From Halomonas sp. THAF5a (GTDB lineage Bacteria > Pseudomonadota > Gammaproteobacteria > Pseudomonadales > Halomonadaceae): DNA of 64,000 bases. Numbering within the stretch: the stretch's first letter is position 1; each line of letters begins with the position of its first letter. Both the position numbers and the translations under genes were made by a program. The stretch lies in the NCBI RefSeq assembly GCF_009363755.1, contig NZ_CP045417.1, forward strand, positions 1,426,001 to 1,490,000. The letters run 5' to 3'. Shown here piece after piece: positions 16,502-26,361 of this stretch. The notes below the pieces were generated by a model that saw only the letters and a list, made by a program, of their open reading frames with translations, did not search any database and was not told where the DNA came from.

Positions 16502-17670
16502 GCGGGCACCTCCTCGGCGTGCAGGGCGGCCAGGGCCTCGAGCAGCGCTTCGAGGTCCTCGTCGCGGTGGGCCGCGCTCAGGGTGATGCGCAGCCGTGCC
16601 TCGCCGCGGGGCACCGTGGGCTCGCGGATGGCGCCGACCGCGAGGCCGCGCTCGCGCAGCCGGGCGGCCCAGTGCATCACTCGCGCGCTGTCGCCCAGCA
16701 CCAGGGGCTGGATGGGCGTGGTGGAGGGCGAGAGCGGCAGGTCGAGCCGGGCGGCCTCGGTGCGAAAGCGCGCGATCAGGGTCGCCAGGCGCTCTCGCCG
16801 CTCGGGCTCGGCCTCGACCAGCCTGAGCGCCTCCAGCGTCGCCGCGGCCACCCCGGGGGGCTGGGCGGTGGTGTAGACGTAGGGGCGGGCGAACTGGGTC
16901 AGGTGGTCGATCAGCGCCTGGCTGCCGGCCACGAAGGCGCCGGCGGAGCCCAGCGCCTTGCCCAGGGTGCCGACCAGCACCGGCACCCGCTCGGGCCCGA
17001 AGGCCCGGCCCGCGCAGCCGTCACCGTGCTCGCCCAGCACGCCGAGGCCGTGGGCGTCGTCGATCATCAGCCAGGCTTCGTGGCGCTCGCAGGTCGCGGC
17101 GAGGCCGGCGACGTCGGCCACGTCGCCGTCCATGCTGAAGACCCCGTCGCTGACCACCAGCCGGCGCCCCTCGCCCGGCGAGCGGGAGAGCAGCCGTTCG
17201 AGATCCGTGAGATCGCCGTGGTGGAAGCGCCGCGAGCGGGCTCCCGAGAGCCGGCCACCGTCCAGCAGCGAGGCGTGGTTGAGGCGGTCCTGGAAGAGCC
17301 GGGTCTCGCCGTCGCAGAGCGCCTGGAGGGTGCCGAGGTTGGCCATGTAGCCGGTGGAGAAGAGCAGCGCGGCCGGGCGCCCGGTCAGCGCGGCCAGGCG
17401 CTGCTCCAGCGCCTCGTGAACCGCGAGGTGGCCGCTGACCAGGTGCGAGGCGCCTGCCCCGGCGCCGTCGCGGCGTGCGCCCTCGGCCTGGGCCTCGGCC
17501 AGGCGCGGGTCGCGGGCCAGGCCCAGGTAGTCGTTGCCGGCGAAGTCGCGCAGCGGTCCACTGGGATGGTGGGTGCGCCGCACCCGCCAGCGGCCGGCGT
17601 CGCGCTGCGCCGCGGCCCGCTCGTCGAGAAAGGTGCTCCAGGCCGCCGGCACAGGGTTCACAGCCGACAT
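16498..17670 (-). CDS. bioF: 8-amino-7-oxononanoate synthase
   Basis: A PLP enzyme of 390 residues that condenses pimeloyl-ACP with alanine to give 8-amino-7-oxononanoate. It has the NDYLGL start motif (46-51), SHLVSGH (75-81), the DDAHGLGVLG motif (204-213) whose Asp contacts the PLP ring, and the PLP-binding Lys238 in GTLGKALG. Length and motif order are typical. It starts 5 bp after bioB and overlaps bioH by 4 bp. bioA, needed for the next step, is not in this window. Confidence 0.95.
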   Translation of the reverse strand: MSAVNPVPAAWSTFLDERAAAQRDAGRWRVRRTHHPSGPLRDFAGNDYLGLARDPRLAEAQAEGARRDGAGAGASHLVSGHLAVHEALEQRLAALTGRPAALLFSTGYMANLGTLQALCDGETRLFQDRLNHASLLDGGRLSGARSRRFHHGDLTDLERLLSRSPGEGRRLVVSDGVFSMDGDVADVAGLAATCERHEAWLMIDDAHGLGVLGEHGDGCAGRAFGPERVPVLVGTLGKALGSAGAFVAGSQALIDHLTQFARPYVYTTAQPPGVAAATLEALRLVEAEPERRERLATLIARFRTEAARLDLPLSPSTTPIQPLVLGDSARVMHWAARLRERGLAVGAIREPTVPRGEARLRITLSAAHRDEDLEALLEALAALHAEEVPA

Positions 17671-17675
17671 GCGGG

Positions 17676-18806
17676 TCAGGCCTGGGCGGCGTCGTAGGCG
17701 AGCCGGCCGGCCGCGTCCTGTTGGGCCGTCGCGGCCTGGCGTACGGCGCTCGCCTCGAGGGCGGCCGCCAGGGCGGCCTGCTGGCCGGCCTCGTCGGTGC
17801 AGGTCTCCCGACGCTCGGGATGCAGGCCGAGCCGGTCGAAGAGCGCGCGGTCCTTTTCCACCTGGGGGTTGCCGGTGGTCAGCAGGGTGTCGCCGTAGAA
17901 GATCGAGTTGGCCCCGGCCAGGAAGGCCAGCGCCTGGGTGGCGTCATCCATCTGCTCGCGGCCGGCGGAGAGGCGCACGTGGCTCTTCGGCATCAGGAGG
18001 CGGGCCACGGCGATGGCGCGCACGTACTCGATGGGGTCCAGATCCTCGACGTCCTCCAGCGGCGTGCCGGGCACCTTGACCAGCATGTTGATCGGCACCG
18101 ACTCCGGGTGCGGCTCGAGCCGGACCAGCTGCTGGAGCAGGGCGGCGCGGTCGCGGGGCGCCTCGCCCATGCCGAGGATGCCCCCCGAGCAGACCTTCAT
18201 GCCGGCGCCGCGCACGTTGCCCAGGGTCTCCAGGCGATCGGCGTAGGTGCGGGTGGTGATGATCTCGCCGTAGTACTCCGGGGAGGTGTCGAGGTTGTGG
18301 TTGTAGTAGTCGAGTCCGGCCTCGGCCAGGCGGCTTGCCTGGTCGCCGTCGACCATGCCCAGGGTCATGCAGGTCTCGAGGCCCAGCGCCTTGACCCGGC
18401 GCACCATCTCCAGCACCACCTCGAGGTCGCGCTCCCGCGGGCTCTTCCAGGCCGCGCCCATGCAGAAGCGACTGGCGCCGGCCTCCTGGGCGGCACGCGC
18501 CTGCTCGACCACCTTCTCGATCTCCAGCAGCTTCTCCTTGCCGAGCCCGGTGTTGTAGTGGCCCGACTGCGGGCAGTACTTGCAGTCCTCGGGGCAGGCG
18601 CCGGTCTTGATGGAGAGCAGGGTGGAGACCTGCACGGCGTTGGCCTCGAAGTAGGCCCGGTGCACCTGTTGGGCGCGGAACAGCAGGTCGTTGAAGGGCA
18701 GGGCGAAGAGCGCCTCGATCTCCTCGAGCGACCAGTCGTGGCGGACCTCGCCGTGCGCGGCTAGGGTCTGGGAGTCGGGGCGGGATTCTTGGGACGCGGC
18801 AGGCAT
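17676..18806 (-). CDS. bioB: Biotin synthase
   Basis: A radical-SAM enzyme of 376 residues that inserts sulfur into dethiobiotin. The CxxxCxxC cluster motif is Cys71, Cys75, Cys78 ([12 protein letters not shown]), followed by the YNHNLDTS motif of BioB. I chose ATG 18806 ([10 protein letters not shown]); in-frame sequence upstream covers the promoter and the operator at 18877-18908. The C-terminus is ~30 residues longer than E. coli BioB and Ala-rich ([19 protein letters not shown]). It heads bioBFHCD and is divergent from comF; a TTGACA-type -35 inside the operator, with a weak -10 about 16 bp on, is the likely promoter. Confidence 0.95.
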   Translation of the reverse strand: MPAASQESRPDSQTLAAHGEVRHDWSLEEIEALFALPFNDLLFRAQQVHRAYFEANAVQVSTLLSIKTGACPEDCKYCPQSGHYNTGLGKEKLLEIEKVVEQARAAQEAGASRFCMGAAWKSPRERDLEVVLEMVRRVKALGLETCMTLGMVDGDQASRLAEAGLDYYNHNLDTSPEYYGEIITTRTYADRLETLGNVRGAGMKVCSGGILGMGEAPRDRAALLQQLVRLEPHPESVPINMLVKVPGTPLEDVEDLDPIEYVRAIAVARLLMPKSHVRLSAGREQMDDATQALAFLAGANSIFYGDTLLTTGNPQVEKDRALFDRLGLHPERRETCTDEAGQQAALAAALEASAVRQAATAQQDAAGRLAYDAAQA

Positions 18807-18876
18807 GGCGGGCTCGCTTATGGTCAACTGGAAATGGGTATCGAGGTTGACGGATAGCCTACGGCCTGCGGCGATC

Positions 18877-18908
18877 ATGTCAACCGTGAGTGCTCGCCGG
18901 GTTGACAA
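18877..18908. promoter_or_regulatory. BirA-type biotin operator between bioB and comF
   Basis: An inverted repeat ATGTCAACC (18877-18885), 14-bp spacer, GGTTGACAA (18900-18908). The halves closely match the known BirA operator TTGTAAACC-N14/15-GGTTTACAA in both sequence and spacing. It lies 71 bp upstream of bioB and contains the TTGACA that would be the bioB -35, so BirA-biotinyl-AMP should block bioB transcription. It also covers the first codons of comF as annotated, so comF may be affected or its true start may be further downstream. Confidence 0.8.
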
Positions 18909-19593
18909 TTGGCTGCGACGAGCCCTGCCCGGGCGCTGCGCCTTCTGCCTGGCGCCGCTGCCGGGGGAGGCGCCCTGGTGCGAGGCCTGCTTCACGGGGC
19001 TGCCCTGGAACCACCCCGCCTGTGACGGCTGCGGCGAACCCCAGCCGCCGGTCCAGGCGGGACTGCGCTGCGGGCGCTGCCTGCGCCGTCCCCCGGCGTT
19101 CGATCGGGCGAGGGTGCCACTGCGCTATGACGATGCGGTGGCGGACCTGGTGCAACGCTTCAAGTTCAATGCCTCGCCGCGGGCGGGAAGCCTGCTGCTC
19201 GAGCTGCTGGTGACGGGGCTCACGCCGGAGGATCGGGCCTGGCCCGAGGCGCTGGTGGCGGTGCCGCTGCATCCGCTCCGCGCCCGGGCGCGAGGCTTCG
19301 ACCAGTCGCACTGGCTCGCGCGGCGCCTGGCCCGGCGGCTCGACCGCCCGCTGGTGCGGGCGGTGCGCCGGCGCGACACCCCCAGCCAGCGCGGCCTGGA
19401 TCGCGGCGAGCGGCGCGCCAACCTGCGCGCGGCCTTCGACGTGCCGGCGGATCTCCCCGAGCGGGTGGCACTGGTCGATGACGTGATGACCACCGGGGCG
19501 ACCCTGGAGGCGCTGGCCGTGGCCTGTCGTCGGGCCGGTGCCAGGGAGGTGGCGGCCTGGTCGGTGGCGCGCACGCCGCTTCACGATCGCTGA
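18877..19593 (+). CDS. comF: ComF family protein (phosphoribosyltransferase-like)
   Basis: A 238-residue ComF/GntX-type protein with an N-terminal zinc-ribbon-like region (CAFC, CEAC, CDGC, CGRC pairs between residues ~22 and 70) and a C-terminal type I phosphoribosyltransferase fold with the PRPP loop [13 protein letters not shown] near residue 200. The family is needed for natural transformation in several bacteria and for utilisation of exogenous DNA, though its enzymatic reaction is unknown. Start ATG 18877 is uncertain because it sits on the BirA operator; GTG 18886 is an alternative. Divergent from bioB, as in many gammaproteobacteria. Confidence 0.88.
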   Translation: MSTVSARRVDNWLRRALPGRCAFCLAPLPGEAPWCEACFTGLPWNHPACDGCGEPQPPVQAGLRCGRCLRRPPAFDRARVPLRYDDAVADLVQRFKFNASPRAGSLLLELLVTGLTPEDRAWPEALVAVPLHPLRARARGFDQSHWLARRLARRLDRPLVRAVRRRDTPSQRGLDRGERRANLRAAFDVPADLPERVALVDDVMTTGATLEALAVACRRAGAREVAAWSVARTPLHDR

Positions 19594-19594
19594 A

Positions 19595-19636
19595 CCGGGC
19601 TCTGGTATCCGGGCTCTGGTATCCGGGCTCTGGTAG
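19595..19636. repeat. 14-bp direct repeat, three copies
   Basis: The unit ccgggctctggtat occurs at 19595-19608 and 19609-19622, with a third copy at 19623-19636 ending tag instead of tat. It begins one base after the comF stop and runs towards srkA. The unit length is twice seven, like the 7-bp arrays at 24272 and 36648. Confidence 0.9.
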
Positions 19637-19668
19637 AGTGGGGCCTTTTATGCCTGCCGGAGCCCTCC

Positions 19669-20655
19669 ATGGAGACCAGATCCCATCCCTTCGCCGATCT
19701 CTCGCCCGCCCGGGTCGTGGCGGCGGTGGAGTCGCTCGGCATCTGGTTGCCCGGGGAACCCTTCACCCTCAACAGCTACGAGAACCGGGTCTTCCTGGTG
19801 CACGACGACGAGCGTCGCCGCTGGGTGGTGAAGTTCTACCGCCCCGAGCGCTGGAGCGATGAGCAGATCCGCGAGGAGCACGCCTTCCTGGCCGAGCTGG
19901 CCGAGGCCGGCGTGGCCGTGGCCGCGCCCTGGCGGGACGCGGCCGGCGAGAGCCTGCATCGCGCCGAGGGCTTTCGCTTCACGCTCTTCCCGCACCTGCC
20001 GGGCCAGGCGCCGGAGCTGGAGGACCCGACCCACCTGTTCGCCCTCGGCGAGCTGGTCGGCGCGGTGCACGCGGTGGGCGAGCGCGGGGGCTTCGCCCAC
20101 CGCCGCACCCTGGATCTCGACGGCATGGTGCTCGAGGCTCGCGACAGGGTGCTGGCGAGCCGCTGGCTGGATCGCCATCAGCGCCCGGCCTATGAGCGCC
20201 TGTGCGGCGCCCTGCATACCCGGCTCGCCGAGCATGGCGAGGCGCTGGGGACGATGATTCGCGTGCAGGGGGACTGCCATATCGGCAACGTGCTCGGCCG
20301 GGACGAGCACTTCGCCCTGGTCGATTTCGATGACTGCCTGATGGCGCCCGCCATCCAGGACCTGTGGATGCTGTTCACCGCCGAGGAGGAGGGTGAGCGC
20401 CAGATGCAACTCTCGGAGGTGCTCGAGGGCTACGAGCAGCATCGGGACTTCGACCGACGAGAACTCGCCCTGATCGAACCGCTGCGCACCCTGCGCCTGC
20501 TGCGCCATAGCGCCTGGCTGGTGGATCGCTGGGCGGACCCGGCCTTCCCGCAGGCCTTCCCTTGGCTGGCCGATGCCGGCTACTGGGACGGCCACCTGCG
20601 TATGCTCGAGCAGCAGCGTCAGCTGCTGGAGGCGGGGCCCCGCTGGCTGGCCTGA
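19669..20655 (+). CDS. srkA: Stress response kinase A (YihE-type protein kinase)
   Basis: A 328-residue cytoplasmic kinase of the aminoglycoside-phosphotransferase-like fold. SrkA/YihE phosphorylates Ser/Thr in vitro and counters stress-induced cell death (MazF-linked) in E. coli. The visible signature is NSYENRVF near residue 35, the catalytic-loop QGDCHIGNVL near residue 200 and the metal-binding LVDFDDCLMAPAIQDLW near 220. Length matches the family. It has a ribosome site (ggagccctcc) before ATG 19669. In enterobacteria it is beside dsbA; here it sits alone between comF and a small exported-protein gene. Confidence 0.9.
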   Translation: METRSHPFADLSPARVVAAVESLGIWLPGEPFTLNSYENRVFLVHDDERRRWVVKFYRPERWSDEQIREEHAFLAELAEAGVAVAAPWRDAAGESLHRAEGFRFTLFPHLPGQAPELEDPTHLFALGELVGAVHAVGERGGFAHRRTLDLDGMVLEARDRVLASRWLDRHQRPAYERLCGALHTRLAEHGEALGTMIRVQGDCHIGNVLGRDEHFALVDFDDCLMAPAIQDLWMLFTAEEEGERQMQLSEVLEGYEQHRDFDRRELALIEPLRTLRLLRHSAWLVDRWADPAFPQAFPWLADAGYWDGHLRMLEQQRQLLEAGPRWLA

Positions 20656-20727
20656 CGCGGGACCGAGGTCCCCTGGCGCAGAACGCCCCGAGGGGCGTCC
20701 TGTGGCGGGTGGTGGGCCGGGCGAGCG

Positions 20728-21273
20728 TCAGTCGTCGCCGGGGGCCGGCGTCTCGGCGGGTGCCGTCGCGGCGGCGCCTTCACCTCTGCGGCGCTGCGCG
20801 TTGATCTCGGCCGAGGGATTGTCCTGCTGCTCGATGGCCAGGTCGCTGGCCAGGCGCAGCTGGAAGGTCTGCTGCGGCGTCAGGCGGCACTCGCCGCCCT
20901 GGCAGGCGGGGATGCCGAAGTCGCCGTCGGCGCCGTAGGCGGCGGCGGAGAGTTCGCCGCTGTAGATCTCGCTCTCACTGCCGTCGGTCTCGATGCAGGT
21001 CAGGGCCTCGGTGGTCAGGCGGATGCGCTCGCCATCGAGCCGGGCGTTGCCGACCAGCACGCAGTATTCCGGCAGGGTGTGGGAAGCGCTCCCGCCGGCG
21101 ACCGGATGGATCACCAGGTCATCGCGGGCCGGTTCCTGAGGCGTGAGGGTCAGGGGTTCGATGACCTGGACGTCGAGGGTCGCATCGATCGGCAGTTCGA
21201 GGGTGTCGCTCATGGCCAGGGACGGCACCGCCAGGGCAGCGGCCATCAGCAGAAAGGCAGGGGTCTTGATCAT
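20728..21273 (-). CDS. Small exported protein of unknown function
   Basis: A 181-residue protein with a Sec-type signal peptide: MIKTPAFLLMAAALAVPSLAMS with likely cleavage after about residue 20. The mature part is acidic with three Cys residues likely placed for disulfides (EYCVLVG, ALTCIET, PACQGGEC), ending in an Ala/Pro-rich tail. I use ATG 21273 because it begins the signal peptide; a start at 21318 would add 15 residues in front. Likely periplasmic. No family recognised. It is divergent from folE, sharing the 288-bp region with the TGTACA boxes. Confidence 0.75.
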   Translation of the reverse strand: MIKTPAFLLMAAALAVPSLAMSDTLELPIDATLDVQVIEPLTLTPQEPARDDLVIHPVAGGSASHTLPEYCVLVGNARLDGERIRLTTEALTCIETDGSESEIYSGELSAAAYGADGDFGIPACQGGECRLTPQQTFQLRLASDLAIEQQDNPSAEINAQRRRGEGAAATAPAETPAPGDD

Positions 21274-21455
21274 GTCGGGCTCTCGAGGGTGACTTGGGCA
21301 CAGCATGAAGCCGGCCATAGCCTATCATAGGGCGACCCACCCGGCAGCCTCCGGGGAGTGGCGAGAGCCGCGACACGATGTCACTGGCCGCCTCGTCGCC
21401 GCCCTGCGTCGGCGGGCGTCATGCGCTAGAATATCGAGTTCCAGGATTCTATAGT

Positions 21456-21490
21456 TGTACAGGGTTTATATCTTGTATATCTTCTGTACA
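21456..21490. promoter_or_regulatory. TGTACA-type boxes upstream of folE
   Basis: TGTACA at 21456-21461, TGTATA at 21474-21479 (exactly 12 bp between them) and TGTACA at 21485-21490. The run sits in an AT-rich patch 70-105 bp before folE. TGTACA repeats are typical operators of MerR-family LitR/CarH photoregulators that use B12, and I recall folE-type genes among light-inducible genes of pseudomonads. No such regulator gene is seen nearby, so this is a pattern match. Confidence 0.45.
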
Positions 21491-21561
21491 CGAAGCATGC
21501 GTGATGGCCGGGCTACCCACCATCGACACGCCGGACACCGACTCTGCCACGGGGCCTGACC

Positions 21562-22119
21562 ATGACCGAAGAACTCGCCAACCACTATCGCCACATCATC
21601 CAAGCGCTCGGCGAAGACCCCGAGCGAGAAGGACTGCGCGATACGCCCAAGCGTGCCGCCAAGGCGATGCAGTTCCTCAATCGCGGCTACACCCAGTCGC
21701 TGGAGGAGATCATCAATGGCGCGGTCTTCGAGTCGGAGACCGACGAGATGGTGCTGGTCAAGGACATCGAGCTCTATTCGATGTGCGAGCACCACCTGCT
21801 GCCGTTCATCGGCAAGTGCCACATCGCCTACCTGCCCAGCGGCAAGGTGCTGGGGCTCTCCAAGTTCGCCCGCATCGTCGACATGTATGCTCGGCGCATG
21901 CAGATCCAGGAGAACCTGACCCGTCAGATCGCCGAGGCGGTCCAGCAGGTGACCGACGCGCGGGGCGTGGCGGTGGTGATCGAGGCACGCCACCTGTGCA
22001 TGATGATGCGCGGGGTCGAGAAGCAGAACTCCAGCATGACCTCCTCGGTGATGCTCGGCGCCTTCCGCGAGAAGCCGAGCACTCGCCAGGAGTTCCTCAC
22101 CCTGGTCAACGGTCGCTGA
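21562..22119 (+). CDS. folE: GTP cyclohydrolase I
   Basis: A 185-residue type I GTP cyclohydrolase, which converts GTP to 7,8-dihydroneopterin triphosphate, the first step of folate and pterin synthesis. Zinc ligands Cys75, His78 ([10 protein letters not shown]) and Cys147 (RHLCMMMRG) are present, as are the KFARIVDM and QNSSMTSS active-site segments. Length is on the short side, with no long N-terminal extension. folX follows 22 bp downstream, which points to a pterin product such as monapterin rather than only folate. The upstream boxes at 21456-21490 may control both genes. Confidence 0.96.
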   Translation: MTEELANHYRHIIQALGEDPEREGLRDTPKRAAKAMQFLNRGYTQSLEEIINGAVFESETDEMVLVKDIELYSMCEHHLLPFIGKCHIAYLPSGKVLGLSKFARIVDMYARRMQIQENLTRQIAEAVQQVTDARGVAVVIEARHLCMMMRGVEKQNSSMTSSVMLGAFREKPSTRQEFLTLVNGR

Positions 22120-22141
22120 TTTTCCCGCAAGGAGCCACGCC

Positions 22142-22552
22142 ATGCCGATTCATGCCCTCGACGATCAGCACTTCGACCACGACCTGGCCACGATCCGCAT
22201 CAAGAACCTGCGTCTGCGCACCCACATCGGCATCAAGGATGACGAGATCAAGAATCGTCAGGACGTGGTGATCAACGCGGTGATTCGCTACCGCGCCGAC
22301 AAGGCGGTCGAGTTCAACCACATCGAGCAGGCCCTGAACTACCGGACCATCACCAAGGAGGTGATCGCCCTGGTCGAGGATCACCGCTTCCTGCTGCTCG
22401 AGCGCATGACCCGCGAGGTGCTGGACCTGATCATGGGCCACGAGCAGGTGCTCACCGCCCAGGTGGAGATCGACAAGCCCCACGCGCTTCGCTTCTCCGA
22501 TTCGGTCTCGATCACGCTGTCCGATTCCCGCGAGCCCCGTCGCCCGCAATGA
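22142..22552 (+). CDS. folX: Dihydroneopterin triphosphate 2'-epimerase
   Basis: A 136-residue protein of the FolB/FolX tunnelling fold. FolX epimerises dihydroneopterin triphosphate to the monapterin form; FolB is the aldolase of folate synthesis. The start ([28 protein letters not shown]) and catalytic-site Glu/Lys region ([33 protein letters not shown]) match FolX better than FolB. It lies 22 bp after folE with a good ribosome site (caaggag), so the two form an operon that ends at a terminator 26 bp downstream. Confidence 0.88.
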   Translation: MPIHALDDQHFDHDLATIRIKNLRLRTHIGIKDDEIKNRQDVVINAVIRYRADKAVEFNHIEQALNYRTITKEVIALVEDHRFLLLERMTREVLDLIMGHEQVLTAQVEIDKPHALRFSDSVSITLSDSREPRRPQ

Positions 22553-22577
22553 GCTCCCGGCGTTGATGTACGAAGGT

Positions 22578-22605
22578 CCCCGGTGCTTGGAGCATCGGGG
22601 TCTTT
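22578..22605 (+). terminator. Rho-independent terminator after folEX
   Basis: Stem CCCCGGTGCT / AGCATCGGGG with a TGG loop (22578-22600; one G-T pair) followed by TCTTT. It lies 26 bp after the folX stop. Confidence 0.7.
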
Positions 22606-22659
22606 GCGCTTAGCATGGGGAAAACCGACAAGCGGCCGCGTTCGCGGCAGGAGACGACC

Positions 22660-24117
22660 ATGCAAGCCCTCAAGGAAACGCAGCTCTATTGCCCCTTCGC
22701 CTATATCGACGGCAGCTGGGTCGCCGCCGACAGCGGCGAGCAGATCGACGTGATCAATCCGGCCACCGGCGAGACGATGGGCAACGTGCCGCGCCTGGGG
22801 CGTGCCGAGACCGAGCGGGCCATCGACGCGGCGGACGCCGCCCTGCCCAGCTGGAAGGCGCTCACCGCCCTGGAGCGCGCCGACATCCTGATGAAGTGGC
22901 ATGACCTGATGATGGAGCATCAGGACGACCTGGCCATGCTCATGACCTTCGAGCAGGGCAAGCCGCTCAAGGAGGCCGCCGGCGAGATCGCCTACGCGGC
23001 GAGCTTCCTGCGCTGGTTCGCCGAGGAGGCGCGGCGTGTCTACGGCGACACCGTGCCGGCCGCCAAGGCCAACCAGCGGATCGTGGTCACCAAGGAGCCG
23101 GTCGGCGTGGTGGGGGCCATCACCCCCTGGAACTTCCCGGCGGCGATGATCACCCGCAAGGCCGGCGCGGCCCTGGCCGCGGGCTGCACCATCGTGGTCA
23201 AGCCGGCCAGCCAGACCCCGTTCTCCGCCACGGCCCTGGCCAAGCTCGCCGAGCGTGCCGGCGTGCCCCGCGGCGTGTTCAACGTGGTGCCCGGGCGCGC
23301 CTCGGAGATCGCCGCGGCCATGACCGAGTCGCCGGTGGTGCGCAAGATCACCTTCACCGGCTCCACCGAGGTCGGGCGTGAGCTGATGGCCCAGGCCTCC
23401 CGGCACATCCAGAAGATCTCCCTGGAGCTCGGCGGCAATGCGCCCTTCATCGTCTTCGAGGATGCCGACCTGGATGCCGCGGTGGAGGGCGCCATGGCCG
23501 CCAAGTTCCGCAACGCCGGCCAGACCTGCGTCTGCACCAACCGCTTCCTGGTGCAGTCCAGCGTGGTGAATGCCTTCTGCGAGAAGCTGGCGGTGGCCAT
23601 GAACAGCGAGCTCAAGGTGGGCAATGGGACCGAGGGCGGCATCAACATCGGCCCGTTGATCGACGAGAACGCCGTGGCCAAGGTCAGCGAGCACGTCCAC
23701 GATGCCGTGGACCAGGGCGCGGAGCTGCTGCTGGGCGGCCATCCGCATCCGCTGGGCGGCAACTTCTTCTCGCCGACCCTGATCAGCTTCGCCCACGATC
23801 GGATGAAGGTGGCCCGGGAGGAGACCTTCGGCCCGCTGGCGGCGGTGTTCCCCTTCGACGACGAGGAGGAGGCCGTGCGCATGGCCAATGACACCGAGTA
23901 TGGCCTGGCCTCCTATTTCTACTCTCGCGACCTGGGGCGCGTCTGGCGCGTCGCCGACGCCCTGGAGTACGGCATGGTGGGCATCAACACCGGCCTGATC
24001 TCCAATGCCGCCGCGCCGTTCGGCGGGGTCAAGGCCTCCGGGCTCGGCCGCGAGGGCGGCCACCAGGGCCTCGACGAGTTCATGGAAACCAAGTACCTCT
24101 GCTTCGATCTGGGCTGA
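22660..24117 (+). CDS. gabD: Succinate-semialdehyde dehydrogenase (NADP+ type) family aldehyde dehydrogenase
   Basis: A 485-residue aldehyde dehydrogenase that oxidises succinate semialdehyde to succinate in the GABA/putrescine route. Active-site residues: Asn158 (PWNF), Glu256 (LELGG) and Cys290 (GQTCVC). A second Cys two residues after the catalytic Cys, as in the redox-switched GabD, is present. I use ATG 22660, which has gcaggag 6 bp upstream, over the in-frame ATG 22615. The sequence is closest to GabD in the family, but substrate assignment from sequence alone is not certain. No gabT neighbours it. A strong terminator follows. Confidence 0.88.
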   Translation: MQALKETQLYCPFAYIDGSWVAADSGEQIDVINPATGETMGNVPRLGRAETERAIDAADAALPSWKALTALERADILMKWHDLMMEHQDDLAMLMTFEQGKPLKEAAGEIAYAASFLRWFAEEARRVYGDTVPAAKANQRIVVTKEPVGVVGAITPWNFPAAMITRKAGAALAAGCTIVVKPASQTPFSATALAKLAERAGVPRGVFNVVPGRASEIAAAMTESPVVRKITFTGSTEVGRELMAQASRHIQKISLELGGNAPFIVFEDADLDAAVEGAMAAKFRNAGQTCVCTNRFLVQSSVVNAFCEKLAVAMNSELKVGNGTEGGINIGPLIDENAVAKVSEHVHDAVDQGAELLLGGHPHPLGGNFFSPTLISFAHDRMKVAREETFGPLAAVFPFDDEEEAVRMANDTEYGLASYFYSRDLGRVWRVADALEYGMVGINTGLISNAAAPFGGVKASGLGREGGHQGLDEFMETKYLCFDLG

Positions 24118-24180
24118 TAGCCACAAGGCTCAAGGAGCAAGGGACAAGCGGCTCGGCGACGGGCCGCTGTCCCGCTCACG

Positions 24181-24218
24181 AAAAACCCCACTCGGCCATG
24201 CGGCTGAGTGGGGTTTTT
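24181..24218. terminator. Bidirectional terminator between gabD and purH
   Basis: Perfect A5-stem-T5 palindrome: AAAAACCCCACTC (24181-24193) ... GAGTGGGGTTTTT (24206-24218). It serves gabD on the + strand and purH on the minus strand. Confidence 0.9.
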
Positions 24219-24271
24219 AGCTTGGGCGAGCGGTCGGGCCTGGAAAGGGAGAGCAAAGAGTCGAGCATTGG

Positions 24272-24334
24272 GCTCCTTGCTCCTTGCTCCTTGCTCCTTG
24301 CTCCTTGCTCCTTGCTCCTTGCTCCTTGCTCCTT
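24272..24334. repeat. 7-bp tandem repeat, nine copies of GCTCCTT
   Basis: Nine perfect uninterrupted copies of gctcctt, 16 bp past the end of the purH coding region. An inverted partial copy (aaggagcaagg, 24132-24142) lies on the other side of the terminator, so transcripts through both could pair. Confidence 0.95.
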
Positions 24335-24350
24335 GGCGCCCGCGCCGGCG

Positions 24351-25928
<1,578 letters not shown>

Positions 25929-26022
25929 GGGAGTCACTCTCTGTCGATGGTCAGGCTGACACGGGTGGTGAAGGGGCGGGGAAGACGTGCGGGGAGCCGC
26001 ACGGGCTCCCCGGATGGACCGT

Positions 26023-26361
26023 TCAGATCAGGCCGTACTGCTTGAGCTTCTTGCGCAGGGTGCCGCGGTTGAGGCCGAGCATCTCGGCGGCACGGGTCTG
26101 GTTGCCCTGGGTATGCTCGAGCACCGAGGTCAGCAGCGGTGCCTCGACCTCGGCCATGACCATGGCGTAGAGGTCGGTGACGCTGGAGCCGTCGAGATGA
26201 TCGAAGTAGCGCGCCAGGGAGGCCTCGACGGCCTCGCGCAGGGGGCGGTCGTCCTGGGAGGCCGGGCGAACGGTGTCGCGCAGCTCGGCGAGCTCGCCGG
26301 AAGTCGGGGACTCGAACTCGGTCTGCGCGAGATGTTGATCAAGGGAGTGGCTGCTGGTCAT
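26023..26361 (-). CDS. fis: DNA-binding protein Fis
   Basis: A 112-residue nucleoid-associated DNA-bending factor that activates rRNA and other promoters and supports site-specific recombination. The C-terminal helix-turn-helix is [23 protein letters not shown] (about residues 88-110), almost identical to E. coli Fis. The N-terminal ~45 residues are more variable and slightly longer than usual. It overlaps dusB by four bases, the same dusB-fis arrangement as in enterobacteria, where the operon promoter is strongly growth-phase controlled. Confidence 0.97.
   Translation of the reverse strand: MTSSHSLDQHLAQTEFESPTSGELAELRDTVRPASQDDRPLREAVEASLARYFDHLDGSSVTDLYAMVMAEVEAPLLTSVLEHTQGNQTRAAEMLGLNRGTLRKKLKQYGLI

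Noticed and set aside
22381..24126. 581-residue minus-strand frame over folX and gabD
   Set aside because: Antisense of two recognisable genes with conserved active-site motifs.
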